From NCBI GenBank assembly GCA_937931765.1, contig CALHAO010000234.1:1-6571 (forward strand): a stretch of 6,571 nucleotides of DNA, written 5' to 3'. Below, piece by piece: positions 1 to 5,854 of the stretch (its first letter is position 1; each line of letters begins with the position of its first letter). The notes below the pieces were generated by a model, which did not search any database, was not told the DNA's origin, and saw only the letters and a program-made list of their open reading frames with translations. Made by a program: the position numbers and the translations under genes. Source of the DNA: an uncultured Thiotrichaceae bacterium. GTDB taxonomy: Bacteria; Pseudomonadota; Gammaproteobacteria; Thiotrichales; Thiotrichaceae.

Positions 1-1655
1 CCTGCTACACCGCCTCTGGCCTCTAGCTGCATATCCACGCCCCACTTGGCCATGAAGGCCGGGATATCCTGACTACTGTCTTCATCACCGTGAGTCAGGA
101 ATTCACTGACATCAAAACCAATGCCGCCAGCGCCGATAACCGCTACTCGTTTACCGACTTCAGCGCCCTTTATGACCTCGACATAGCTCAATACGCTGGG
201 ATGGTCAATGCCTTCAATGTCAGGTGTGCGTGGCAGAATACCGGTGGCCAGAATCACTTCATCAAAATCACTGTCATTCAGCTCTTCCGCCGTCACACGT
301 TTATTGAGCTGCACCTCAACACCGAGTAATTCTAATTGGCGGCCAAAATAGCGCAGCGTCTCAAAAAACTCTTGTTTGCCAGGAATCTGTTTAGCCAGAT
401 TAAACTGGCCGCCAATGATGTCGCTGGCTTCAAATAATGTCACCTGATGGCCACATTGTGCAGCCGTAGTGGCAAAGGATAAACCCGCTGGCCCGGCACC
501 AATGACGGCCAGTTTACGTGGATTATCAGTAGTTTTAATCTCAATTTCAGTTTCATGACAAGCCCTGGGATTAACCAGGCAGGAGGTGAGCTTGCCGACA
601 AAGATGTGATCCAAGCAAGCCTGATTACAGCCGATACAGGTGTTGATTTCATCAGAGCGGCCTTCCATACTTTTAATGACAAACTCAGGGTCAGCCAAAA
701 AGGGACGCGCCATCGACACCATGTCAGCATCACCTCTGGCCAGTACGGCTTCCGCTACTTCCGGGGTATTAATCCGGTTAGAGGTGATGACCGGTACTGA
801 TAGCGATTTGCGCACCTTCGCAGTGACCCAGGTAAAGGCAGCGCGAGGTACTTTGGTCGCAATAGTGGGGATGCGGGCTTCGTGCCAACCGATACCGGTA
901 TTGATAATGGTAACTCCAGCAACTTCGACGGCTTTACCGAGAGTGACAATTTCTTCCAGCGTACTGCCTTGTTCCACCATATCCAGCATTGATAGGCGGA
1001 AAATAATAATAAAGTCCTGGCCAACTCGCTCACGAATTCTGCGCACAATCTCAACCGGCAAGCGAATGCGGTTTTCCAGACTGCCACCCCATTCATCGTC
1101 ACGGTGATTGGTCTGAGCGACGATAAACTGATTCAGGAAATAACCTTCTGAAGCCATGACTTCGACGCCATCGTAACCCGCCTGTTGCGCCAGCGCAGCG
1201 CACTCCACAAAGTCGACGATCTGTTGCTCGATTTCTTCGGGGCTGATGGCGCGGGGTGTGAACGGATTAATCGGCGCTTTAATGGCTGACGGCGCGATGA
1301 GTTTATTGTTATAAGCGTAACGGCCTGTGTGCAAAATCTGCATGCAAATTTTACTACCGGCTTCATGCACCGCACCGGTAATTAAGCGGTGTCCCGGCAA
1401 GTGTTTCTCATCGTCAAGGATGGAAGCACTAGCATGTACAGCCCCTTCCTGATTCGGGCCGATGCCACCGGTAACCATCAGGGCAACGCCGCCTCTGGCA
1501 CGCTCAGCATAAAAAGCCGCCATACGTTCAAAACCACCCGGCATCTCTTCCAGCCCCAGATGCATTGAGCCCATCAGGACACGGTTTTTCAGAGTAGTGA
1601 AGCCAAGATCTAATGGCTGGAGTAAGCTAGGGTAGAGCGTAGTCGATGATTGCAT
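1..1655 (-). CDS. fadH: NADPH-dependent 2,4-dienoyl-CoA reductase, N-terminal 551 residues (C-terminus beyond window)
   Basis: FadH reduces 2,4-dienoyl-CoA intermediates with NADPH so that unsaturated fatty acids can finish beta-oxidation; it is a cytosolic FMN, FAD and 4Fe-4S enzyme. I translated the frame from ATG at 1655-1653; it stays open to the window edge. The N-terminal part is an Old Yellow Enzyme-like TIM barrel (about 8-330). The probable catalytic Tyr is in EGYFLNQF (Y172) and the His in GIGWHEARIP (H258). The cluster cysteines are C340, C343, C347 and C359 (NTCIGCNQAC...SCLVNPR). A dinucleotide fold begins at VIGAGPAGL (384-392) and a second nucleotide-binding glycine motif is at VIGAGGIGFD (506-515). 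E. coli FadH is about 672 residues, so roughly 120 are missing on the left. The start gives only about five extra residues over E. coli before YPSLLQPLDLGF; no clear Shine-Dalgarno precedes it. No frameshift is seen. It is divergent from pssA. Identification is from remembered family sequence. Confidence 0.96.
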   Translation of the reverse strand, partial: MQSSTTLYPSLLQPLDLGFTTLKNRVLMGSMHLGLEEMPGGFERMAAFYAERARGGVALMVTGGIGPNQEGAVHASASILDDEKHLPGHRLITGAVHEAGSKICMQILHTGRYAYNNKLIAPSAIKAPINPFTPRAISPEEIEQQIVDFVECAALAQQAGYDGVEVMASEGYFLNQFIVAQTNHRDDEWGGSLENRIRLPVEIVRRIRERVGQDFIIIFRLSMLDMVEQGSTLEEIVTLGKAVEVAGVTIINTGIGWHEARIPTIATKVPRAAFTWVTAKVRKSLSVPVITSNRINTPEVAEAVLARGDADMVSMARPFLADPEFVIKSMEGRSDEINTCIGCNQACLDHIFVGKLTSCLVNPRACHETEIEIKTTDNPRKLAVIGAGPAGLSFATTAAQCGHQVTLFEASDIIGGQFNLAKQIPGKQEFFETLRYFGRQLELLGVEVQLNKRVTAEELNDSDFDEVILATGILPRTPDIEGIDHPSVLSYVEVIKGAEVGKRVAVIGAGGIGFDVSEFLTHGDEDSSQDIPAFMAKWGVDMQLEARGGVA

Positions 1656-1707
1656 GCAGTATTGGCCCGGATGATTGGTTTTCAGAATAGTCGTATTGCT
1701 TGGCTTC

Positions 1708-1736
1708 AAAATAGACAGCTATCCTAATGATGTCAA
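1708..1736 (-). promoter_or_regulatory. Candidate sigma70 promoter for fadH
   Basis: On the minus strand there is a perfect -35 hexamer TTGACA (1736-1731), a 17-nt spacer (1730-1714) and TATTTT (1713-1708), matching four of six -10 positions. Transcription would begin near 1701, leaving a leader of about 46 nt before the fadH ATG. The sequence just upstream of the -35 is AT-rich, as in UP elements. The orientation and ideal spacing make this the strongest promoter candidate in the window. Confidence 0.55.
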
Positions 1737-1740
1737 CAGA

Positions 1741-1764
1741 TCTTAAATTTAACCAAATTCAAGA
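1741..1764. repeat. 24-bp imperfect palindrome upstream of the fadH promoter (possible operator)
   Basis: The arms are TCTTAAATTT (1741-1750) and AAATTCAAGA (1755-1764), separated by AACC; nine of ten arm positions are complementary. The right edge of the -35 (1736) lies only 4 bp away, placing the palindrome at about -40 to -63 relative to the predicted fadH start. Such a position suits a dimeric regulator, but the AT-rich content also fits an UP element. I do not recognise the motif as a known FadR or other fatty-acid regulator site. Confidence 0.4.
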
Positions 1765-1904
1765 ACTTCCTAGCTTCTTTCAGGCATGATCTTTGATTTT
1801 CTACAAAACACCTATCTGCGTACTGAAATTAAACGTTGCATTATAGCCCAGCCCACACAATTATCATCAGAAGCTGTGCAAATGATTTTACTAGTGATTG
1901 AAAC

Positions 1905-1933
1905 TTGTTAAAGTGCTACCAAGAAGCTAATAA
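1905..1933 (+). promoter_or_regulatory. Weak candidate promoter for pssA
   Basis: TTGTTA (1905-1910, four of six matches to the -35 consensus) and TAATAA (1928-1933, three of six to the -10) are separated by 17 nt. Initiation near 1940 would leave a leader of about 20 nt. The spacing and location are right, but the hexamers are poor enough that this could be chance. Confidence 0.2.
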
Positions 1934-1948
1934 CAACACTCAACGAAC

Positions 1949-1953
1949 AGGGA
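1949..1953 (+). promoter_or_regulatory. Ribosome binding site for pssA
   Basis: AGGGA lies 6 nt before GTG 1960. It supports the GTG as the real start of pssA, since no ATG with comparable spacing is present. Confidence 0.6.
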
Positions 1954-1959
1954 CGCATC

Positions 1960-2754
1960 GTGACGGATACCGACAAAGCAACAGAGCAAGGCACACCAAC
2001 CGCAGCACCACGCGGCAGAGGTATTTATCTGTTGCCTAATTTATTTACCACAGCAGGTCTCTTTGGTGGCTTTTATGCCATTGTGGCCGCCATACAAGGC
2101 AATTTTGAAATAGCTGCAGTTGCTGTATTTATTGCTATGGTGCTGGACGGACTTGATGGCCGGGTCGCCCGCATGACCAATACTCAAACTGAGTTCGGTG
2201 CGGAATATGACAGCCTCGCTGATCTCGTGTCTTTTGGTCTCGCCCCTGCTCTACTAATGTTTCAATGGTCATTGGTGCATATGCGTGACCTCGGTGTAAC
2301 GTGGGGCAAAGCCGGATGGCTGGCGGCTTTTATTTATGTGGCCTGTGCTGCTTTGCGCTTAGCACGTTTTAACACCCAAATCGGTAAGACTGACAAGCGG
2401 TTTTTTACCGGCTTACCCAGTCCGGCAGCCGCCGCTTTAATGGTTGGCACTGTTTGGGTATTTGCTGACCTCGGGCTGGAAGGTGGTAACCTGATCCCAC
2501 TGGCGTTCGTTGCCACTATCGCTTCAGGTTTATTGATGGTCAGTAATGTTAGTTATTACAGCTTCAAAGACTTCAACCTACAAAACAAAGTGCCCTTTAT
2601 TGTCATGCTCGGTATCGTTTTAGTGATCGTTCTGATCATGTTTGATCCGCCAAAAGTATTATTTGCCAGCTTCCTGGCTTACACTTTATCCGGCCCTGTT
2701 GTCTGGATCGTTCGTCGTTACCGTCGTTTCCAACGGCGCAAAAACAGCGAATAA
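1960..2754 (+). CDS. pssA: CDP-diacylglycerol--serine O-phosphatidyltransferase (type II, integral membrane)
   Basis: This 264-residue protein transfers a phosphatidyl group from CDP-diacylglycerol to L-serine, giving phosphatidylserine and CMP, the committed step to phosphatidylethanolamine, at the inner membrane. The CDP-alcohol phosphotransferase signature D-G-x2-A-R-x8-G-x3-D-x3-D is complete: D66, G67, A70, R71, G80, D84 and D88. Further conserved stretches are LRLARFN (132-138) and FTGLPSPAAA (149-158). About six to eight hydrophobic segments follow residue 23, including roughly 24-48, 50-64, 117-134, 176-196, 211-228 and 232-250, and the tail is strongly basic (RRYRRFQRRK). It belongs to the membrane family, unlike the phospholipase-D-type PssA of E. 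coli. Translation starts at GTG. It is the first of four closely spaced genes, with leuA 54 nt downstream. The pssA-leuA pairing is common in Proteobacteria, often beside ilv genes, but here fadH lies upstream instead. Confidence 0.95.
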   Translation: MTDTDKATEQGTPTAAPRGRGIYLLPNLFTTAGLFGGFYAIVAAIQGNFEIAAVAVFIAMVLDGLDGRVARMTNTQTEFGAEYDSLADLVSFGLAPALLMFQWSLVHMRDLGVTWGKAGWLAAFIYVACAALRLARFNTQIGKTDKRFFTGLPSPAAAALMVGTVWVFADLGLEGGNLIPLAFVATIASGLLMVSNVSYYSFKDFNLQNKVPFIVMLGIVLVIVLIMFDPPKVLFASFLAYTLSGPVVWIVRRYRRFQRRKNSE

Positions 2755-2798
2755 GGCTTGAGCTACACGAAACTTTTATGCAAAAACTGCAGAGCACT

Positions 2799-2802
2799 GG
2801 AG
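2799..2802 (+). promoter_or_regulatory. Ribosome binding site that fixes the leuA start
   Basis: GGAG (within TGGAGAA, 2798-2804) is 6 nt before ATG 2809. It decides against an in-frame TTG at 2758 that would add 17 residues with no similarity to the family. Confidence 0.75.
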
Positions 2803-2808
2803 AACACC

Positions 2809-4356
2809 ATGTCCGATGACCATATAATTATTTTTGACACTACCTTACGTGACGGCGAGCAAAGTCCTGGCGCATCGATGACTAAAGTCGAGAAAATCCG
2901 TATTGCTAAGATGCTGGAAATGATGAAGGTGGATGTGATTGAAGCAGGCTTTCCAATTGCCAGTCCCGGTGATTTTGATGCGGTGCGCGCCATCGCTAAT
3001 ATTGTTAAAGATAGCACGATTTGCGGACTGTCACGGGCCTTAGACCCTGATATTGAACGTTGCGCTGAGGCATTGAAAGGTGCCAATTCCGGGCGTATTC
3101 ATACCTTTATCGCTACCTCACCGATTCACATGAAAAACAAATTAAACATGGAACCGGAAAAGGTGTTGGAACAGGCTGTACGCGCCGTCACCAAGGCGCG
3201 TAACTATACGGATGACGTTGAGTTTTCCTGTGAAGATGCCGGACGTTCTGAATTTGAATTCTTGTGTCGGATTATCGAAGCGGCGATTAACGCCGGGGCC
3301 ACCACAATCAACATCCCGGACACCGTGGGCTACCAAATCCCACATGTTTTTGGTGACATCGTTGGTAATCTGATCAGAGAAATCCCTAACTCGGACAAAG
3401 CCGTCTTCTCAGTACATTGCCACAATGACCTTGGCCTGGCAGTAGGCAACTCATTAGCCGCAGTTATGCAAGGTGCACGACAGGTCGAATGCACCATCAA
3501 TGGCTTGGGCGAACGCGCTGGTAATGCATCATTGGAAGAAATTGTCATGGCACTGCGTACCCGCAAAGACGTGTTCAATATTGAATCCAGAATCGACAGC
3601 AGGCATATCGTGCCAACTTCGCGCATTGTCTCCAGCATCACCGGTTTCCCTGTGCAACCAAACAAGGCCATTGTCGGTGCTAATGCATTTGCACATGAAT
3701 CCGGCATCCATCAGGACGGCGTACTAAAGCACCGCGAAACCTACGAGATTATGCGCGCGCAGGATGTTGGCTGGGCAGATAATAGTATCGTGCTGGGTAA
3801 ACATTCCGGACGCAACGCCTTCCGTTCACGCTTAGCTGATCTCAATATCAGCCTGAAGACTGAAGAAGAATTGAATGCTGCATTCTCACGCTTCAAAGAC
3901 TTAGCGGATCGCAAACACGACATCTTTGACGAAGATTTACAGATGTTGGTTTTACAAACCCGTGAAGGTAACGAAGAAGCAAAATATGAGCTGATTTCCT
4001 CCCATGTTTGCTCTGAAACCGGCGAAACTCCGATGGCAACAGTCACCTTAAAAGCCGATGGCAAAGAAGTGAAAGCCGAAGCCAGTGGTAGCGGCCCGGT
4101 CGATGCAGTATTCAGTGCCATTAAACAAGCCACCGGAGAAACACCATCACTTCAACTGTACTCAGTCAACGCCATTACCAGCGGCACTGATGCACAAGGT
4201 GAAGTCACTGTGCGTATTGAACAGGAAGGTCGCTTGATTCATGGTCATGGAGCACATACTGATATTGTGATTGCATCTGCTAAATCTTATATCGACGCGC
4301 TGAATAAGCTGGTGAGTAAGCAGCAGCGCGCGCACCCACAGCACAGCGGCGTTTAA
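2809..4356 (+). CDS. leuA: 2-isopropylmalate synthase
   Basis: LeuA condenses acetyl-CoA with 2-oxoisovalerate to form 2-isopropylmalate, the first committed step of leucine synthesis, in the cytosol. The 515-residue product is close to the ~523 residues of E. coli LeuA. The catalytic TIM barrel opens with FDTTLRDGEQSPG (9-21). Likely metal ligands are D15, H203 and H205 (SVHCHNDLG) and N239 (GLGERAGNAS), at a constant +1 offset from the E. coli positions I recall. The family segment NAFAHESGIHQDGVLK is at 292-307. The C-terminal LeuA dimer domain (about 365-505), where leucine feedback inhibition acts in this family, is complete and ends GHGAHTDIVIASAKSYIDALNKL. The ATG at 2809 is preferred because of its GGAG site and fit to the family N-terminus. 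No leader peptide or attenuator is seen in the 54-nt gap after pssA. The next gene starts 15 nt after the stop. Confidence 0.98.
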   Translation: MSDDHIIIFDTTLRDGEQSPGASMTKVEKIRIAKMLEMMKVDVIEAGFPIASPGDFDAVRAIANIVKDSTICGLSRALDPDIERCAEALKGANSGRIHTFIATSPIHMKNKLNMEPEKVLEQAVRAVTKARNYTDDVEFSCEDAGRSEFEFLCRIIEAAINAGATTINIPDTVGYQIPHVFGDIVGNLIREIPNSDKAVFSVHCHNDLGLAVGNSLAAVMQGARQVECTINGLGERAGNASLEEIVMALRTRKDVFNIESRIDSRHIVPTSRIVSSITGFPVQPNKAIVGANAFAHESGIHQDGVLKHRETYEIMRAQDVGWADNSIVLGKHSGRNAFRSRLADLNISLKTEEELNAAFSRFKDLADRKHDIFDEDLQMLVLQTREGNEEAKYELISSHVCSETGETPMATVTLKADGKEVKAEASGSGPVDAVFSAIKQATGETPSLQLYSVNAITSGTDAQGEVTVRIEQEGRLIHGHGAHTDIVIASAKSYIDALNKLVSKQQRAHPQHSGV

Positions 4357-4360
4357 GGAG
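4354..4360 (+). promoter_or_regulatory. Ribosome binding site of the uracil-DNA glycosylase gene, overlapping the leuA stop
   Basis: TAAGGAG begins with the leuA TAA stop codon itself and lies 11 nt before GTG 4372. The match is strong, although the spacing is longer than usual. The overlap suggests translational coupling to leuA. Confidence 0.6.
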
Positions 4361-4371
4361 CTTAAATACCG

Positions 4372-5241
4372 GTGGATTTACAGACCCGAAATCAGTACAT
4401 GAAAGCAATGGGCATTCCGGTGTGGATGCCTAGAGTGACGCCTGCTGATGAGGATCAGGAAACAATGCCAGCAGATGCCGCACAATTAGCCCCTGCTGCT
4501 TTCCAATCCCCTATTCCCGAACAAGATGAAACCTATAATACTCCATCAGCTCCGACCCAACATATATCACTTGAGCAACGTTTAGCTCAAACTGCCGACA
4601 TCCCGACAGCACCTCCTACGGCTCCAGTTGCAGAAAAAACCGCCGAGTCGGTTATACCGGTAAAAATTGCGCCTGACTGCTCGCAACTGAATTGGTCACA
4701 ACTGCAACAAAGTGTAGTGGATTGCCAATTATGCGGCTTGCACAAATCACGTGCCCAGACCGTTTTTGGTGTGGGTGATACTCAGTCAGACTGGATGATT
4801 ATTGGCGAAGCGCCCGGTGCAGAAGAGGACAAACAAGGTCAGCCGTTTGTAGGGCGTGCCGGAAGATTACTGAACAATATGCTGGCTGCCGTGGGTTTAC
4901 CCCGCAATGCGGTGTATATCAGCAACGTATTAAAGTGCCGTCCACCGAATAACCGTGACCCGAAAGCCGATGAAGCCACATTGTGCCGTGGTTATCTGGA
5001 ACGCCAGATTGCATTGGTTAATCCGAAACTGATTATTGTCGTAGGTCGTATTGCTGCCCACAATCTGCTGCACACCACCACACCCCTAGGCCGCTTACGT
5101 GGCACGGTGCACACTTTGCCCGACTCCGATACACCGGTTATTGTCACTTATCACCCCGCTTACCTGTTACGTCAGCCCGCCGAAAAGCGCAAGGCCTGGC
5201 AGGATCTGCAACTGGCCAGACAAGTGATGGCAGCTAAGTAG
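4372..5241 (+). CDS. Family-4 (4Fe-4S) uracil-DNA glycosylase with an N-terminal HolD-like peptide and long linker
   Basis: The enzyme excises uracil from DNA after cytosine deamination or dUTP misincorporation, starting base-excision repair. The catalytic domain spans about residues 107-289. The active-site motif GEAPGAEED is at 145-153, the NVLKCRPPNNR region at 185-195 and the HPAYLLR motif at 261-267. Four cysteines fit the family-4 iron-sulfur cluster: C118, C121, C189 and C205, with the typical 16-residue step between the last two. Ahead of this are residues 1-21, with R6, M13-G14-I15, W18 and R21, then a Pro/Ala/Thr-rich, probably disordered linker (about 22-105). Minimal family-4 enzymes are nearer 200 residues, so the extension is notable; its start resembles the N-terminus of DNA polymerase III psi (see findings). 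Translation starts at GTG; a later ATG (4399) would remove much of the N-terminal motif. It is 15 nt after leuA and 29 nt before rimI. Confidence 0.93.
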   Translation: MDLQTRNQYMKAMGIPVWMPRVTPADEDQETMPADAAQLAPAAFQSPIPEQDETYNTPSAPTQHISLEQRLAQTADIPTAPPTAPVAEKTAESVIPVKIAPDCSQLNWSQLQQSVVDCQLCGLHKSRAQTVFGVGDTQSDWMIIGEAPGAEEDKQGQPFVGRAGRLLNNMLAAVGLPRNAVYISNVLKCRPPNNRDPKADEATLCRGYLERQIALVNPKLIIVVGRIAAHNLLHTTTPLGRLRGTVHTLPDSDTPVIVTYHPAYLLRQPAEKRKAWQDLQLARQVMAAK

Positions 5242-5270
5242 CCCACAGCATTAAGAGCCACACCGAAACT

Positions 5271-5732
5271 ATGCTCAATACCGAAGAATTACTTATCTTA
5301 CAGCCAATGGCTGAAAGCGACCTCGATCAGATCATGGAAATCGAGCTGCGTGCCTATCCCTACCCCTGGACACGTAAAATTTTTAGCGACTGCCTGAAGC
5401 ACAACTACCACTGCCTGCTGCACAAGCGTGACGATACTATTATTGCCTATGCAGTGATTTCCGCAGCAGCGGTAGAAATGCACATCCTTAATCTGACGGT
5501 GGAACCTGAACAGCAACATCAGGGTTTGGGCAAACGGCTCATTAATACCCTGGAAATGATAGGTCGCGGGCTGGATGCCAAAGAATGTTTTCTGGAAGTC
5601 AGGCCTTCCAATGAATCCGCCATCCGCCTGTATCAGAATCATGGTTTTAATGAAGTCGGTCTGCGCAAGGATTATTACCCGGCAAAAAAAGGCCGGGAGC
5701 ATGCTGTGGTGATGGCGAAGGTACTTTTATAA
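5271..5732 (+). CDS. rimI: Ribosomal protein bS18 N-alpha-acetyltransferase (GNAT family)
   Basis: RimI acetylates the N-terminal alanine of ribosomal protein bS18 using acetyl-CoA. The product has 153 residues, near the ~148 of E. coli RimI, and forms a single GNAT domain. The early motif RAYPYPWT (27-34) is typical of RimI. The acetyl-CoA-binding Q-x-x-G-x-G signature is at Q82-G87 (VEPEQQHQGLGKRL). LEVRPSNESAIRLYQNHGF (108-126) contains E109 and Y121, matching the Glu103 and Tyr115 catalytic pair described for Salmonella RimI at a constant offset of six. The domain ends with the conserved LRKDYYP and AVVMAK segments. ATG 5271 suits the family length, though the Shine-Dalgarno is poor (AAGAG about 13 nt upstream). 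This is the last of the closely spaced run. RimI is easily confused with other GNAT enzymes, but the LEVR-SN-LY-GF pattern favours this call. Confidence 0.9.
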   Translation: MLNTEELLILQPMAESDLDQIMEIELRAYPYPWTRKIFSDCLKHNYHCLLHKRDDTIIAYAVISAAAVEMHILNLTVEPEQQHQGLGKRLINTLEMIGRGLDAKECFLEVRPSNESAIRLYQNHGFNEVGLRKDYYPAKKGREHAVVMAKVLL

Positions 5733-5739
5733 TAATAAA

Positions 5740-5764
5740 CCACAAATTCTTGAGATTCTTGTGG
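5740..5764. repeat. Short inverted repeat after rimI (weak terminator candidate)
   Basis: CCACAA (5740-5745) and TTGTGG (5759-5764) form a 6-bp stem with a 13-nt loop just after the rimI stop. The interior holds a near-tandem repeat, ATTCTTGAG then ATTCTTGTG (5746-5763). No T-run follows on the plus strand, so it is a poor intrinsic terminator for the operon. On the minus strand a T-rich stretch does follow, but no minus-strand gene leads into it. Confidence 0.25.
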
Positions 5765-5813
5765 CTATTATGCTACATGATCTAGTGATACTTTGATGAC
5801 AGTGCTATTATGC
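5764..5813 (+). repeat. 10-bp direct repeat with 40-bp period upstream of pcnB
   Basis: GCTATTATGC occurs exactly at 5764-5773 and 5804-5813, so the copies start 40 bp apart, close to four helical turns. Each contains TATTAT, a five-of-six match to a -10 hexamer, though neither has a well-placed -35. They could be paired regulator sites, or a chance result of AT-rich sequence. Confidence 0.35.
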
Positions 5814-5821
5814 ATTTTTAT
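5793..5821 (+). promoter_or_regulatory. Weak candidate promoter for pcnB
   Basis: TTGATG (5793-5798) and TTTTAT (5816-5821) each match four of six consensus positions with a 17-nt spacer. Initiation near 5828 would precede both candidate pcnB starts by 27 to 39 nt. The 122-bp gap makes a separate promoter plausible, but read-through from rimI is equally possible. Confidence 0.25.
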
Positions 5822-5854
5822 CCAACATCCGGGCTTACAACCTAATGACTGTAA

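Larger units (their letters stand above)
1656..1959. other. Divergent intergenic region between fadH and pssA
   Basis: This 304-bp AT-rich stretch contains no convincing gene on either strand. It holds a good sigma70-like promoter pointing at fadH (1708-1736), a 24-bp imperfect palindrome beside it (1741-1764), a weak promoter candidate for pssA (1905-1933) and the pssA ribosome binding site (1949-1953). TATCAT at 1862-1867 is a near-consensus -10 hexamer on the plus strand but lacks a suitably spaced -35. No small RNA, tRNA or terminator is recognisable. Confidence 0.7.

Noticed and set aside
90..329. Plus-strand 79-residue open frame at the left end
   Set aside because: It is antisense to the NADPH/FAD-domain part of fadH, lacks a recognisable ribosome binding site and family similarity, and is explained as a shadow.
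440..1375. Several short minus-strand open frames within the fadH region, suggesting a broken gene or small genes
   Set aside because: They are out of frame with fadH, which reads without interruption from 1655 to the window edge with all family motifs intact; they match nothing recognisable.
1771..1929. 9-bp inverted repeat TAGCTTCTT (1771-1779) and AAGAAGCTA (1921-1929)
   Set aside because: The arms are 141 nt apart, and a match of this length is not surprising in a 300-bp region.
2758..2808. Upstream TTG start extending leuA by 17 residues
   Set aside because: The extra residues do not resemble LeuA, and the ATG at 2809 has a well-spaced GGAG site.
4399..5241. Alternative ATG start for the uracil-DNA glycosylase
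   Set aside because: It lacks a good Shine-Dalgarno, and the residues it removes belong to the motif that looks conserved; GTG 4372 with TAAGGAG is preferred.
5740..5770. Rho-independent terminator ending the pssA-rimI unit
   Set aside because: The stem is only 6 bp with a 13-nt loop and no plus-strand T-run, so it is listed only as an inverted repeat.
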